A stretch of DNA of 64,000 bases from Nanobdellota archaeon (GCA_021813435.1 JAKAKR010000004.1:56972-120971), one strand, 5' to 3'; positions 8,089 through 16,663 are shown, numbered from the stretch's first letter. Notes: generated by a model from the sequence alone, not told the origin. Program-made: numbers and translations.

Positions 8089-8146
8089 TTCTTCTTTTGA
8101 GGAGTATGGTGGCTATCATGCAGCGGTCTCTGGTCATTACTGTTTC

Positions 8147-8407
8147 CTAATTTTCTTTTGAACTCTTCTTAGTTGCGATTATCCGAGAATTCTCAACACT
8201 GGTATCGACAACCTTGTTTTGCGCGTACAATTCCTCAAGGATATCCCATGCATGCTCGCGCGTATCATGATCACCATGCTTGATGAAATGATACAGCCGA
8301 TCAATCTTTTCTTGATGGCTCACTAATTCTTCAACCTCTTCAAGGATATCCTTTCGGTCCTTGGATATTGGGGACGGTGCATCCGCAACATCGGATTCGA
8401 GATTCAT
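8147..8407 (-). CDS. Small charged hypothetical protein
   Basis: 86 residues, acidic and mostly helical (RKDILEEVEELVSHQEKID, then AWDILEELYAQNK), with no membrane segment. I do not recognise a family. Its ATG overlaps the stop of the nucleoside phosphorylase gene by 4 bases (ATGA), so it is translationally coupled and probably a partner or regulator of that enzyme. Confidence 0.6.
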   Translation of the reverse strand: MNLESDVADAPSPISKDRKDILEEVEELVSHQEKIDRLYHFIKHGDHDTREHAWDILEELYAQNKVVDTSVENSRIIATKKSSKEN

Positions 8408-9192
8408 TTTCGCCTCCGAAGATCTTTCTTCAATATGTCTAGTGCAAGAGTATAGATTTGATGCATTCCAGATTTTGTGTCAATACGATGAAAATCTGGC
8501 TTCCAGACAAGATCCGCAAGAGAATCACTGACGACGAACATTGCAGCCATTTCGATATGATGGTACTGCGCTACTGCAAAGAGCGCTGATGCCTCCATCT
8601 CGACAGTAAGTACACCCTGTTTTTGGTATTGTTTTACTTCTGCGACAGTCTCGCGATAAGGTGCGTCTATAGTCCATGACGTACCCTTTTTGTAATAGAG
8701 ATTTTTTTTACGAAGGTATGACTCAATTTTTGTTGTTAATGTTTGTGAAGGATAAGCATATTTTGAGGATTTAAGATAATGGAATGACGTTCCTTCGTCG
8801 CGAATGGCGCGAGTACATAACACCAAATCCCCTGGTTTGATCGCGTGTTGCAGTGTTCCGGCAGTGCCAATTGCAATATACGCTTTGGTGCCTAATGCAA
8901 TCGATTCTTCGATAGCAGTTACAATAGCAGGACTTCCAATACCTGTATTCCCAAGAATCCCAATTTGATTCTGTGATTCCTTAAGAAGATATAATTTTCC
9001 TCCAAATGCATTATGTTCACTAATTCGGTGATGTTCCTTGACATAATCCATCAATGAATCGCTATAGCAAATAATAATTGCTTTTGGAGCACGAACAAAC
9101 GGAACCCTCCTGTTTTTTTTCATATATTGTAAGAATTTTTTTGCAGTAAAAAAGGAATCTCTTACGTGTTTGTTCTTATAGTTCGGCAACAC
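8404..9192 (-). CDS. Nucleoside phosphorylase (PNP/UDP family)
   Basis: 262 residues of the purine/uridine phosphorylase fold: phosphorolysis of a nucleoside to base and ribose-1-phosphate. Family motifs are ILGNTGIGSPAIVTAIEE (near residue 100), AIGTAGTLQHAIKPGDLV (near 130), the VEMEASALFAVAQYH substrate-binding segment (near 210), and VVSDSLAD with the catalytic Asp. The EMEAS motif and the spacing favour a uridine-phosphorylase-like subgroup, but substrate choice is not certain. The start is unusual: a TATA (ATTTATATAG) centred about 26 bases before TTG 9192 or GTG 9195 suggests a leaderless message with a non-ATG start. It heads a two-gene operon in the accessory island. Confidence 0.88.
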   Translation of the reverse strand: MLPNYKNKHVRDSFFTAKKFLQYMKKNRRVPFVRAPKAIIICYSDSLMDYVKEHHRISEHNAFGGKLYLLKESQNQIGILGNTGIGSPAIVTAIEESIALGTKAYIAIGTAGTLQHAIKPGDLVLCTRAIRDEGTSFHYLKSSKYAYPSQTLTTKIESYLRKKNLYYKKGTSWTIDAPYRETVAEVKQYQKQGVLTVEMEASALFAVAQYHHIEMAAMFVVSDSLADLVWKPDFHRIDTKSGMHQIYTLALDILKKDLRRRK

Positions 9193-9268
9193 CCTTTATT
9201 TGAGTAATGCGTCTATATAAATCTATCCCTCAATACGTTAGAATATTTCCGGAGCACGAACCCAAAAG

Positions 9269-9276
9269 TTTAAATA
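9269..9276 (+). promoter_or_regulatory. TATA box of the structured leader/tRNA-His transcript
   Basis: TTTAAATA, with a purine-rich BRE-like CCAAAAG before it, is centred 26 bases upstream of 9298. No closer promoter is evident for tRNA-His. Confidence 0.55.
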
Positions 9277-9297
9277 CTGCGGTGTTATACTTATAGC

Positions 9298-9577
9298 ATG
9301 AACTCAGTAAAGCAATCAGGTCCCAGCACAAACCCTTGTGCTGATTCAGTTCATCACGCGTTCTGATTATCTTAGATTATGCACTATTCAAAATTCTATC
9401 AATAAATGGTCTTTTATAGCAAATATTACGACTACATGCTTTTCTATACACGCATTGCCACGCTCACAATGCAGTGATACCATAAGTGTTTCCAGAGATA
9501 TTTGTGATTGCTTTGACTATGTTAAGGTTCGCCCGGTGGTAATGCTCTGGACTGCAATAATTGCTCAGATGATCAAT
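9298..9577 (+). ncRNA. Candidate structured leader or ncRNA upstream of tRNA-His
   Basis: This stretch has a promoter but no convincing protein. Its 5' end folds strongly: ATGAACT (9298-9304) pairs with AGTTCAT (9348-9354), enclosing an 8-bp hairpin CAGCACAA-accc-TTGTGCTG (9324-9343). A second hairpin near 9450-9480 pairs CACGCATTG with CAATGCaGTG around a 9-base loop. The predicted transcript would start at the first hairpin base and run into tRNA-His. A 22-codon leaderless ORF (9298-9366) overlaps the first hairpin. No SRP or RNase P consensus was recognised. Confidence 0.4.
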
Positions 9578-9649
9578 GTCGTGCGTCGTATAGTGGCAGT
9601 ACACAGGACTGTGGATCCTGTAGCCCGGGTCCGATTCCCGGCGCGTGAC
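9578..9649 (+). tRNA. tRNA-His(GUG)
   Basis: A 72-nt cloverleaf: 8-bp acceptor including the extra G-1:C73 pair that marks tRNA-His (GTCGTGCG with CGCGTGAC), D stem GTAT/GTAC, anticodon stem CAGGA/TCCTG with loop CTGTGGA (anticodon GUG), and T stem CCGGG/CCCGG with loop TCCGATT. Two acceptor pairs are G-U. Base 55 is C where T is usual. CCA is not encoded. hisS lies about 2.1 kb downstream on the same strand. The ORF-track line 9338-9688 is a false ORF running through this tRNA. Confidence 0.9.
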
Positions 9650-9684
9650 CGTAAATCCCGTATAACGCAATGGAGGACTAAAAA

Positions 9685-9783
9685 ATGAAAGAAGAAGAAA
9701 ACATTAAAAGAACCATCGCAGCTACAGATTTTGAGGCTAAGGCATCACTGAATGCTGGTCCAGTTCACTTACTTAATAACTAA
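9685..9783 (+). CDS. 32-residue leader-type small ORF
   Basis: ATG at 9685 is preceded by a near-perfect ribosome binding site (GGAGG, seven bases away). The 32-residue product begins MKEEENIKRTIAATDFEAK and has no recognised domain. It ends inside the next gene: the ATG of the PRTase-like ORF at 9752 lies within it in another frame. The arrangement suggests translational coupling. Too short for the ORF track. Confidence 0.5.
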   Translation: MKEEENIKRTIAATDFEAKASLNAGPVHLLNN

Positions 9784-10525
9784 AGATATTGTTGAAACAA
9801 TAGAACAACAAATTCAAAATACGCTTTCAAGTAATGCTCAAAATCGTCTACGCTTACTTGAAGAAGAATTTCTTAAAAAATTTTGGACGTTCATTCCTGG
9901 CACTATTGATAAACGGATAATTTCTGCACAAGAATTGCGAAAAGAATTATCCTATATCACTAAGACAATTCCTTTTGTAAGCCTCGACAGAATTTATTTT
10001 TTAGAAGCAGACGCATACCTCGATATTACTCGCATCACTAATCCAGAGACATATTCGGCTTCGCTCGGTCCCCGTCCAGGAGCTAAAACCATTAACGAAC
10101 AAATCGAAGAGATAAAAAAATATGACCGGATCATGCTTGGTGATGTAGGGGCATTTGAAGGAAATACTATTATAGATATCACCACGCAAATCGAACGTGC
10201 CGGAATACGTGTTGAAAATATTATCCTTGGATGCGTGGGAAGGGATGCGCGAACAAAAATTGAATTGATAAAACCACTCACTGCGCTTTATACCTTCGCG
10301 TTCTATGAATGGATTGAACTTCGAGATCTGTTCGGTATTGATGGGCGAAAAACAGAGAACTCTGCTTACATCCCATACTGGAATAATTTAAGATCATGGG
10401 CGAGTATTGAAGAAAAGAATATCGCACAGGTGGAGCAACTTTGCAGAGAGGCGTATGCACAAACAATCGCTGTTTTACGTAATGAAGAAATCCAAAAAAT
10501 AAGACTATCAGGGGTGGAACGATGA
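9752..10525 (+). CDS. PRTase-like protein with altered PRPP loop
   Basis: 257 residues. The centre reads as the core of a type I phosphoribosyltransferase: a hydrophobic strand, then GDVGAFEGNTIIDITTQIE near residue 137, where the family has DDxxxTGxT, then an alpha-beta unit, ENIILGCVGRDA. The first Asp is Gly and Thr-Gly is Glu-Gly, so activity is uncertain. The C terminus has an unfamiliar aromatic segment (FYEWIELRDLFGIDGRK, then IPYWNNLRSWASI). It overlaps the small ORF upstream and the PfkB-LOG gene downstream (4 bases, ATGA), giving a tight operon. A role in base salvage or modified-nucleotide synthesis is inferred from the neighbours. Confidence 0.55.
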   Translation: MLVQFTYLITKDIVETIEQQIQNTLSSNAQNRLRLLEEEFLKKFWTFIPGTIDKRIISAQELRKELSYITKTIPFVSLDRIYFLEADAYLDITRITNPETYSASLGPRPGAKTINEQIEEIKKYDRIMLGDVGAFEGNTIIDITTQIERAGIRVENIILGCVGRDARTKIELIKPLTALYTFAFYEWIELRDLFGIDGRKTENSAYIPYWNNLRSWASIEEKNIAQVEQLCREAYAQTIAVLRNEEIQKIRLSGVER

Positions 10526-11739
10526 GTATCACTATTATTTCATCGTTTGCAGAAGATCGGTTTATGGATACGGGAAGGGTTGCGGAGGGTGGACCTGCAT
10601 TTTTTATTACCCAATTCTGCCAGAAGAATATGATTCCGTACAATCTTATCACAGGAACGAAGGGGATTGTAGCGATAGAACAAAAGAATGATCAAGAGAA
10701 GGGGTATATTACTCGAGCAGGAAAAATCATACTTCCTCAAAAAAAGGGTATGTCTTGCGTACTTATCTCTACACTGTTAGATGAATTTCCTCTCCAGCCA
10801 TGCGGCGTATGGTGTTGTGTAGATATTCAAGGGTATGTCCGAGATAAAGATAATACTGGATTTAAAAAAGTGTATGATAATCCGGCGCTCGAGCAATGTG
10901 CAGTCGTTAAAGGCACTGCTGAAGAATTGTCTTATATCTCTACAGATCGTTTGAAAAAAATACCTCTTGTTCTCAAAACTGAAGGTTCTCGCGGGTTTTC
11001 AATCATAACAAGAACAAAGGAATATGTTTTTTGGAGTAAACCTATAATGACGCAGGACACCATCGGGGCAGGAGATACGCTTTTTGCTGCATTTTGCACA
11101 AAATATTATGCCAATAAAAATATTGTTGAGAGTGCGCAATACGCGCAGCAAAGTGTCGAAGCGTTTCTCGGAACAAAAATTCGCCCTTTGCTACAGATAG
11201 GTGTTATGGGATCAGCTGCAGATTTAGCATATCCAAGAGAACTCAGGATATTTGCTGAACAAGTTGGTGAGCTGCTGGCAAAAAAGGGATGTATTACCGT
11301 ATATGGTGCAGAAAAAGATAGTGATTCGTTATCAACCGCTGCTGCGCGGGGGGCAAAAAAATCTGGTGGAAAAACCGTAGGAGTGACATATGGGAGAGGA
11401 AAAGAAATTTATGATAAAAAATCCGCAGACATTATAATTGTTACCGGCAGCGATCGTGGTGGCGGAAGGGAATTCGTACTTGTCAATAGTTGCGATGCCA
11501 TTATCGCAATCAGCGGCGGGTCGGGGACACTGACTGAACTTGCTATAGGATACCAATCGAATATTCCATTGATATGCGTTACCGGCGTTGATGGTTGGAG
11601 TGGTAAGATCGCAGGAACATTTATTGATGAACGTAAACGTGTCCAATGCCTGAAAGCCGAAACTCCTGAAGAGGCAGTAAGATTAGCAATCGTAGAAGCA
11701 AATAAAAAAATAAATAGTGGCATTCAACAAACTATTTAA
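10522..11739 (+). CDS. PfkB-family kinase fused to LOG/TIGR00725-type domain
   Basis: 405 residues in two parts. Residues 1 to about 225 are a compact ribokinase-like (PfkB) domain: a GGPAFFI sugar-contact motif near residue 23 and the ATP/anion-hole motif TIGAGDTLFAAF near 185. Residues about 226-400 are a Rossmann LOG/SLOG domain of the YvdD/TIGR00725 type: QIGVMGSA at its start, GAARGAKKSGGKTVGVTYG-like central segment, and the nucleotide-binding signature ISGGSGTLTELAIGY. PfkB enzymes phosphorylate nucleosides or sugars. LOG-type enzymes cleave nucleoside monophosphates to base and ribose-5-phosphate. A fused kinase plus phosphoribohydrolase would degrade nucleosides in two steps. Function is inferred; domain assignment is firm. 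Confidence 0.78.
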   Translation: MSITIISSFAEDRFMDTGRVAEGGPAFFITQFCQKNMIPYNLITGTKGIVAIEQKNDQEKGYITRAGKIILPQKKGMSCVLISTLLDEFPLQPCGVWCCVDIQGYVRDKDNTGFKKVYDNPALEQCAVVKGTAEELSYISTDRLKKIPLVLKTEGSRGFSIITRTKEYVFWSKPIMTQDTIGAGDTLFAAFCTKYYANKNIVESAQYAQQSVEAFLGTKIRPLLQIGVMGSAADLAYPRELRIFAEQVGELLAKKGCITVYGAEKDSDSLSTAAARGAKKSGGKTVGVTYGRGKEIYDKKSADIIIVTGSDRGGGREFVLVNSCDAIIAISGGSGTLTELAIGYQSNIPLICVTGVDGWSGKIAGTFIDERKRVQCLKAETPEEAVRLAIVEANKKINSGIQQTI

Positions 11740-11761
11740 ACAAACAACACAAGGTGATATC

Positions 11762-13063
11762 ATGACAATCGAGATGGCAAAAGGCGTCCGGGATTTTGCG
11801 CCTGAAGATAAAATAATCCGTGAAAAACTCATCACGACACTGACCAGTATCTTCCAAAGATACGGCTACTCTCCTCTGGAAACTCCCTCAATCGAGCGGC
11901 TTGACACACTCACGGCAAAATTTGCTGCAGGGATCGAAAGCGATGCCGCAAAGGAAATATTCAAACTCTCAGACCAGGGCAATCGTGAATTGGGATTGCG
12001 ATTTGACCTCACTGTACCCTTCTCGAGGTTTGTGGCGTCAAATCCAAACCTGAAGATGCCATTCAAACGCTATGAGATCGGCAGGGTCTTTCGCGATGGC
12101 CCGATAAAACTGGGGCGTTACCGTGAATTCTGGCAGTGCGATGTCGATGTGACGGGAGTGAAATCAGTAAAAGCAGAGGCAGAACTCATCCTTCTTGCAC
12201 TCGACGCATTCCGTGAATTGAATCTTGACGCATACATCGAAGTGAATAACCGGAAATTACTGTACGGCATCATGGACAACTATGATATCGCACATGAGGC
12301 ACGCGAGGGAATCATCATCGCATTCGACAAGCTGAAAAAGCAGGGACTTGCAGCAGTGCAGAAGGAACTTGCAGAGAAGAATTACTGCGAATATACTATC
12401 GGAAGTATGAGTGATGTATTTACCATGGAAGGGACAACCGAGCAATTATTTGAAAAGCTTGAGCCGCTCTGCACGAGCGATCTGGGAAGAGAAGGACTTT
12501 CTGAACTCAAAGAATTGTTCTCTTATCTCAAATTTGTCCAGTCAGGAAAGGTGCGGCTCAACATCGGACTTGCGCGCGGACTCTCGTATTATACCGGGAC
12601 AGTCTTTGAAGGATTTCTTGTCGAGAGCAAAGTGACCTCCAGCATCTGCGGCGGCGGGCGCTATGATAATATGATCGGGATGTTTGCAAGCAATAACAGG
12701 GATTACCCTGCAGTGGGGATATCATTTGGGCTTGAACCTATCACTGACGCATTGCGACTATCCCATCCTGTCGAGCAGAAAACAGTGACTGAACTCTATC
12801 TTATCCCCATCAAGACATTCACTGAATCGCTTGCCATTGCAAAAGCGCTGCGTGATGCAGGACTCTGCGTTGACATCGATTTAATGGAACGAGGGATATC
12901 AAAGAATCTCGACTACGCAAACAGCAACAAGATACCCTTTGTCGGATTCATCGGCGATAGCGAACTCGCAGAGCAGAAAATCAAGATCAAGAACATGAAG
13001 ACCGGCTCAGAGAAGCTTGCAACACTCGATGAAGTCTATGCGATTGTAAGGAATGAATTGTGA
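11762..13063 (+). CDS. hisS: Histidyl-tRNA synthetase
   Basis: 433 residues, class II. Charges tRNA-His, whose gene lies about 2.1 kb upstream. Motif 1 region (SDAAKEIFKL), LGLRFDLTVPFSRFV, motif 2 (KRYEIGRVFRDGPIKLGRYR), the HisA-type motif RGLSYYTGTVFEGF and CGGGRYDNMIG are all present, with an anticodon-binding alpha/beta domain at the C terminus (about residues 340-433). The ORF track starts at 11717, but ATG 11762 is preferred because GGTGAT lies just upstream and the protein then begins in the conserved KGVRDFAPED region. It starts 22 bases after the PfkB-LOG stop, so it may be co-transcribed with the island genes. Confidence 0.97.
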   Translation: MTIEMAKGVRDFAPEDKIIREKLITTLTSIFQRYGYSPLETPSIERLDTLTAKFAAGIESDAAKEIFKLSDQGNRELGLRFDLTVPFSRFVASNPNLKMPFKRYEIGRVFRDGPIKLGRYREFWQCDVDVTGVKSVKAEAELILLALDAFRELNLDAYIEVNNRKLLYGIMDNYDIAHEAREGIIIAFDKLKKQGLAAVQKELAEKNYCEYTIGSMSDVFTMEGTTEQLFEKLEPLCTSDLGREGLSELKELFSYLKFVQSGKVRLNIGLARGLSYYTGTVFEGFLVESKVTSSICGGGRYDNMIGMFASNNRDYPAVGISFGLEPITDALRLSHPVEQKTVTELYLIPIKTFTESLAIAKALRDAGLCVDIDLMERGISKNLDYANSNKIPFVGFIGDSELAEQKIKIKNMKTGSEKLATLDEVYAIVRNEL

Positions 13064-13083
13064 AGGATGGATAACGCAAAACA

Positions 13084-15024
13084 TTAATCGGGATTATTCC
13101 ATGCTTGCGCCTGTTCGATGATCCCTTGCGGATAGCGCAATCTGATGTCAGTGATTTCTCCCGCATCATTCTTTACCGCGCGAGGAATCGGCATGAGATA
13201 CGCGATTGTTGCAGGATAATTGATGGCGCGTGACCGCGCAACAATCTCATCGCGCAGCTTCAGATCAAAATATATCGCGTATTTCTCGACAAGTGCCTTG
13301 ATTGCCGCATAATCCCCTTCAGACTTGATGCGCTGCAACTCTGCAAGAAGCACTCCGACGTGTTCGTGCATCTTTTCATAATCGATGATGCGCGGATAGG
13401 TCTTTTTATCCTGAACATAAAATTCCACGACCCCCTTTTCGCGAAGGTAGCTGATGATGAGGTGCGTCGCGCGATGATGATCCTCATGGATCTCATCTTC
13501 TCCCACAAAAGTGCGCATGATGAGCAGGTCGCGGAGTGTGTACGCCAGATACTCTGATTTTGCAACATCACGCGATTGCATGATGCCTTTTTCTATGAGG
13601 AGCGGGTTCCAGATATGCCAGAGCATGCATAGCTCTGCACGCGCCTCTTCCAGTGTCGAGTAATGCTCGCGCAAATGATCCCGCGGATCCCCGGCGAGTG
13701 ACTTGCTTGCAGTCCCCGCGCCATGGCCGACGACTTCGTGGAGTCCGACACTGAGCAGTTCGCGTGTCGCCATATGCTGCTCGAGAAGCGCGCGATCATC
13801 TGCTGATGCGACAAATTCATGCATGATTCTCTTGAACAATGCGCTTCGCGAAGCGTAGAGGACATTGGTGATGATGATATTTTTGCTGCCATGCTTGTCG
13901 CGGATCCATTGCGCATTCGGTAGGTTGACGCCTGCCCAGGAATACGGTCCTGCGCCGCCAGTACCGATGAGTTGGACTATCGCGTTTGCGACAGGGATAG
14001 TGTTCCACTTTTTCTTGTAGGCATTGTCCCACGGTGCAGTGTCTTCTAGTGACTGCGCAAGCGATGCCAGTGCAGTGATAGTCTGCGTCGCGTGTTCATC
14101 ACGATAATAGACGACTGCCTCAAAGAGTCCTTTCATGCCGCGCGCATCACGGTATTCCTCGATAAAACCAAGGATCATGTCTGCAACAGGATTAGTGTGC
14201 AGCCACGCAATATTATAATCATCACATAGTTTTGCAGTGCCTTCCTCGAAATATTGGATGAGGAGCTTCAATGATTTTGTCTGTTCAGGCGCGGCATACG
14301 GCAATGCTGCACGCAGATGCAAAACAACTGCTGCAAGTTCTTTGGCGTACAATCCTGCTGTCGCGCGATCATTTCCGCAGCGCCAGATCTTTTCTACAAT
14401 GCGGCCATGCTGCATCGTCACCGTGCTATTATTAGGATTCTGATCCTTAAATCCCTCAAGATCCTTTAAGGTGACGCCGTCATAATAGGTATTGCAGCTC
14501 TCAGTGATGATGTCCCCGGTCTTCGGATTCTTCTGCGTCATCATCGGTTCGAATGCAGGGTTAAAGATGATATCATCATACTGCTTCTTGTAATCTGCCT
14601 CTTGCAGTCGCGGTGCATGTTCAGCAATAACTGCGAGCACTTCTTCAAGCTCCTGACGGGTAAACTTTGGCAGGAATTTTACCCCACTCCAGAAATCATG
14701 ATTGCCATGGTTGATGCAAAGTTTTTTTGCATACTCCAAAATTTTTGGATAGATCTCAGGATATATTTTTTTGAGAAGATCTTCATGTGCGATAATTTTG
14801 AGAAGGAATGCAGTGATATCCATGCCGCGTCTTGAATGCTGTCGGTACGTGATACGGTCTCCTGCAATTGCCGCATTCCAGAGATGATACAGAAAAACCT
14901 TTTCCTGTAGTGGAAGATTCTCAAACTCAGGAATCGGAAGACGAAGTACTGCAATATCGTCGATGCGATCGATGATCTCCGGAGGAGGCTGATCGGTTTT
15001 CTGATGATGCGCGGGATGAGTCAT
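13084..15024 (-). CDS. Dipeptidyl peptidase III-like metallopeptidase (M49)
   Basis: 646 residues. Peptidase family M49 removes dipeptides from the N terminus of oligopeptides in the cytosol. The zinc site is HEVVGH (near residue 431), the family's distinctive HExxxH-type motif with one extra residue, and the third ligand is in EEARAEL about 30 residues later. Length is in the range of M49 proteins. The promoter shows CTATATAAAAC about 24 bases before the ATG, so the mRNA is leaderless. It is divergent from a leucyl aminopeptidase gene, making a peptide-degradation locus. M49 is mostly eukaryotic and bacterial, so its presence in an archaeon is notable. Confidence 0.88.
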   Translation of the reverse strand: MTHPAHHQKTDQPPPEIIDRIDDIAVLRLPIPEFENLPLQEKVFLYHLWNAAIAGDRITYRQHSRRGMDITAFLLKIIAHEDLLKKIYPEIYPKILEYAKKLCINHGNHDFWSGVKFLPKFTRQELEEVLAVIAEHAPRLQEADYKKQYDDIIFNPAFEPMMTQKNPKTGDIITESCNTYYDGVTLKDLEGFKDQNPNNSTVTMQHGRIVEKIWRCGNDRATAGLYAKELAAVVLHLRAALPYAAPEQTKSLKLLIQYFEEGTAKLCDDYNIAWLHTNPVADMILGFIEEYRDARGMKGLFEAVVYYRDEHATQTITALASLAQSLEDTAPWDNAYKKKWNTIPVANAIVQLIGTGGAGPYSWAGVNLPNAQWIRDKHGSKNIIITNVLYASRSALFKRIMHEFVASADDRALLEQHMATRELLSVGLHEVVGHGAGTASKSLAGDPRDHLREHYSTLEEARAELCMLWHIWNPLLIEKGIMQSRDVAKSEYLAYTLRDLLIMRTFVGEDEIHEDHHRATHLIISYLREKGVVEFYVQDKKTYPRIIDYEKMHEHVGVLLAELQRIKSEGDYAAIKALVEKYAIYFDLKLRDEIVARSRAINYPATIAYLMPIPRAVKNDAGEITDIRLRYPQGIIEQAQAWNNPD

Positions 15025-15055
15025 ACTATGATAAGACTGTCGGAGTTTTATATAG

Positions 15056-15074
15056 TTTGCGCAGCAGGCGCAAA
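15056..15074. repeat. Hairpin between divergent peptidase promoters
   Basis: TTTGCGC-agcag-GCGCAAA is a perfect 7-bp inverted repeat lying just upstream of the M49 TATA box, in the shared divergent promoter region. Possibly an operator. Confidence 0.35.
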
Positions 15075-15161
15075 TATTATGTAGTGTTATCGTATCTCCT
15101 CATGGTTTTTCCATAAAATATTTATATCCCATATCGGTGTGATGGATGAAGGTGATTGCTG

Positions 15162-16643
15162 ATGAGGATCGATATACGTGACGGATTTGATACAAAAGCC
15201 GAAGGGCTTGTTCTCGGATTATTCAATGATGATAAACTATTCCCGCAAAATCCTGAACTTGCAGCAGAAGTGAAGCAGGCGATGGACAAGAAAATTTTTG
15301 AGACAGAATTCGGCAAGACCTACCAGACAAGGATAACTAATGGACTCTATCGCCGGATACTGGTCGTCGGACTTGGAAAAAAAGAGGAATTGACGCTCGA
15401 TCGTGTCCGTAGGGCACTTGCAAAATTAGCCGCATTCTCCCGCGAACACAAATTCGAGGCAGTGACCACAGATTTACTTGAGCTCATCATTGCCGCAAAG
15501 AAGCTTGACATTAAGGATGCTGCGCGCGCAGCAGCTGAAGGTATCATCCTTGCGTCTTATGGATTCAAGAAGTATGTCAATGATGAGAAGAAAAAGAACA
15601 ATACGCTCAAGGAAGTCTCACTCAAGGTCTCTGGCGACAAGACTGCAATCATCGCTGGGCTCAAGGAAGGAGAGATCATTGCAAACGCGACAAATTACGT
15701 CAAGGACATTGTCAATGAACCGGCAAATGTCGTCAATCCCGAATACCTGGAAAATGAGGCGCGGATGCTTGCAAAAAATAAGAGCATTAAATTGCAGGTA
15801 CTCCACAAGAAAGATCTTGAAAAAGAGGGGCTCGGTGCGTTCCTCGGCGTGAGTCATGGCAGCGATCATGAACCGCGACTCATCATACTCCAATATAATA
15901 ATAATCCTAAAGAAAAGCCAACCGCAATAGTCGGCAAGGGAATCACCTTTGACTCCGGCGGTTATGACATCAAGCCCGCAGGACAATTTGCAGACATGAA
16001 ATGCGATATGTCGGGTGCAGGCGCAGTGCTGGGAACAATCCGGACTGCAAGCATGCTGAATCTCAAGCGCAACATCATCGGCGTCATCCCTGCAACAGAG
16101 AACCTCATCAACGGGCACGCGCAAAAACCAGGGGACATTGTTACTGCATACAATGGCAAGACCATTGAGATCGAAAACACTGATGCAGAAGGAAGATTGA
16201 TCCTTGCAGATGCCATATCCTATGTCGAAAAAAACTATGTGCCGGAAACCATCATCGATCTTGCAACACTTACCGGTGCATGCGTTGTAGCACTCGGATA
16301 TTATGCATCAGGGATTATGAGCAACAATGAGCACCTCTCACGCGAACTTGTCGATGCAGGATTCAAAAGTTATGATCGCGTCTGGCCGCTTCCATTCTTC
16401 GAAGAATACCAGGATAATATGGATGGGGACATCTCTGACTTAAAGAACATGTCAGTTAAAGGCAAAGGGCGCGAGGCCGGCGCAATCACTGCCGCAGTAT
16501 TCCTCTCAAAATTCGTCGACAAGGCAAAATGGGCGCATATCGACATCGCAGGACCTGCATTCCTTGCAGAAGCAAAGGATTACAACCAGAAATATGCGAG
16601 CGGCGCAGGCGTGCGGTTATTGACGTATTATCTGATGAAATAA
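15162..16643 (+). CDS. pepA: Leucyl aminopeptidase (M17)
   Basis: 493 residues of the cytosolic two-metal M17 aminopeptidase family, which releases N-terminal residues from peptides. The catalytic half shows GKGITFDSGGYDIKPAG (metal/lysine site, near residue 258), MKCDMSGAGAVLG, and NTDAEGRLILADA (near 339), plus LTGACVVALG. The N-terminal half (about 1-160) is the less conserved domain. ATG 15162 is preferred to the TTG at 15156 because GGTGAT ends five bases before it. A TATA (AATATTTATATCC, about 15113-15125) lies further upstream. Divergent from the M49 gene. Confidence 0.95.
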   Translation: MRIDIRDGFDTKAEGLVLGLFNDDKLFPQNPELAAEVKQAMDKKIFETEFGKTYQTRITNGLYRRILVVGLGKKEELTLDRVRRALAKLAAFSREHKFEAVTTDLLELIIAAKKLDIKDAARAAAEGIILASYGFKKYVNDEKKKNNTLKEVSLKVSGDKTAIIAGLKEGEIIANATNYVKDIVNEPANVVNPEYLENEARMLAKNKSIKLQVLHKKDLEKEGLGAFLGVSHGSDHEPRLIILQYNNNPKEKPTAIVGKGITFDSGGYDIKPAGQFADMKCDMSGAGAVLGTIRTASMLNLKRNIIGVIPATENLINGHAQKPGDIVTAYNGKTIEIENTDAEGRLILADAISYVEKNYVPETIIDLATLTGACVVALGYYASGIMSNNEHLSRELVDAGFKSYDRVWPLPFFEEYQDNMDGDISDLKNMSVKGKGREAGAITAAVFLSKFVDKAKWAHIDIAGPAFLAEAKDYNQKYASGAGVRLLTYYLMK

Positions 16644-16663
16644 CTATCAAAATATTCGTAGTA

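Noticed and set aside
8106-8150. 14-codon ORF after the twin palindromes
   Set aside because: A weak GGAG-like site lies close to it, but the product is too short and its end overlaps the stop of the opposite gene.
9298-9577. RNase P RNA or SRP RNA
   Set aside because: The conserved cores of these RNAs (CR-I/CR-V of RNase P; helix 8 tetraloop region of SRP RNA) are not recognisable.
9338-9688. 116-aa plus-strand ORF in the track
   Set aside because: It runs straight through the tRNA-His gene and hairpins, has no start signal and an incoherent composition.
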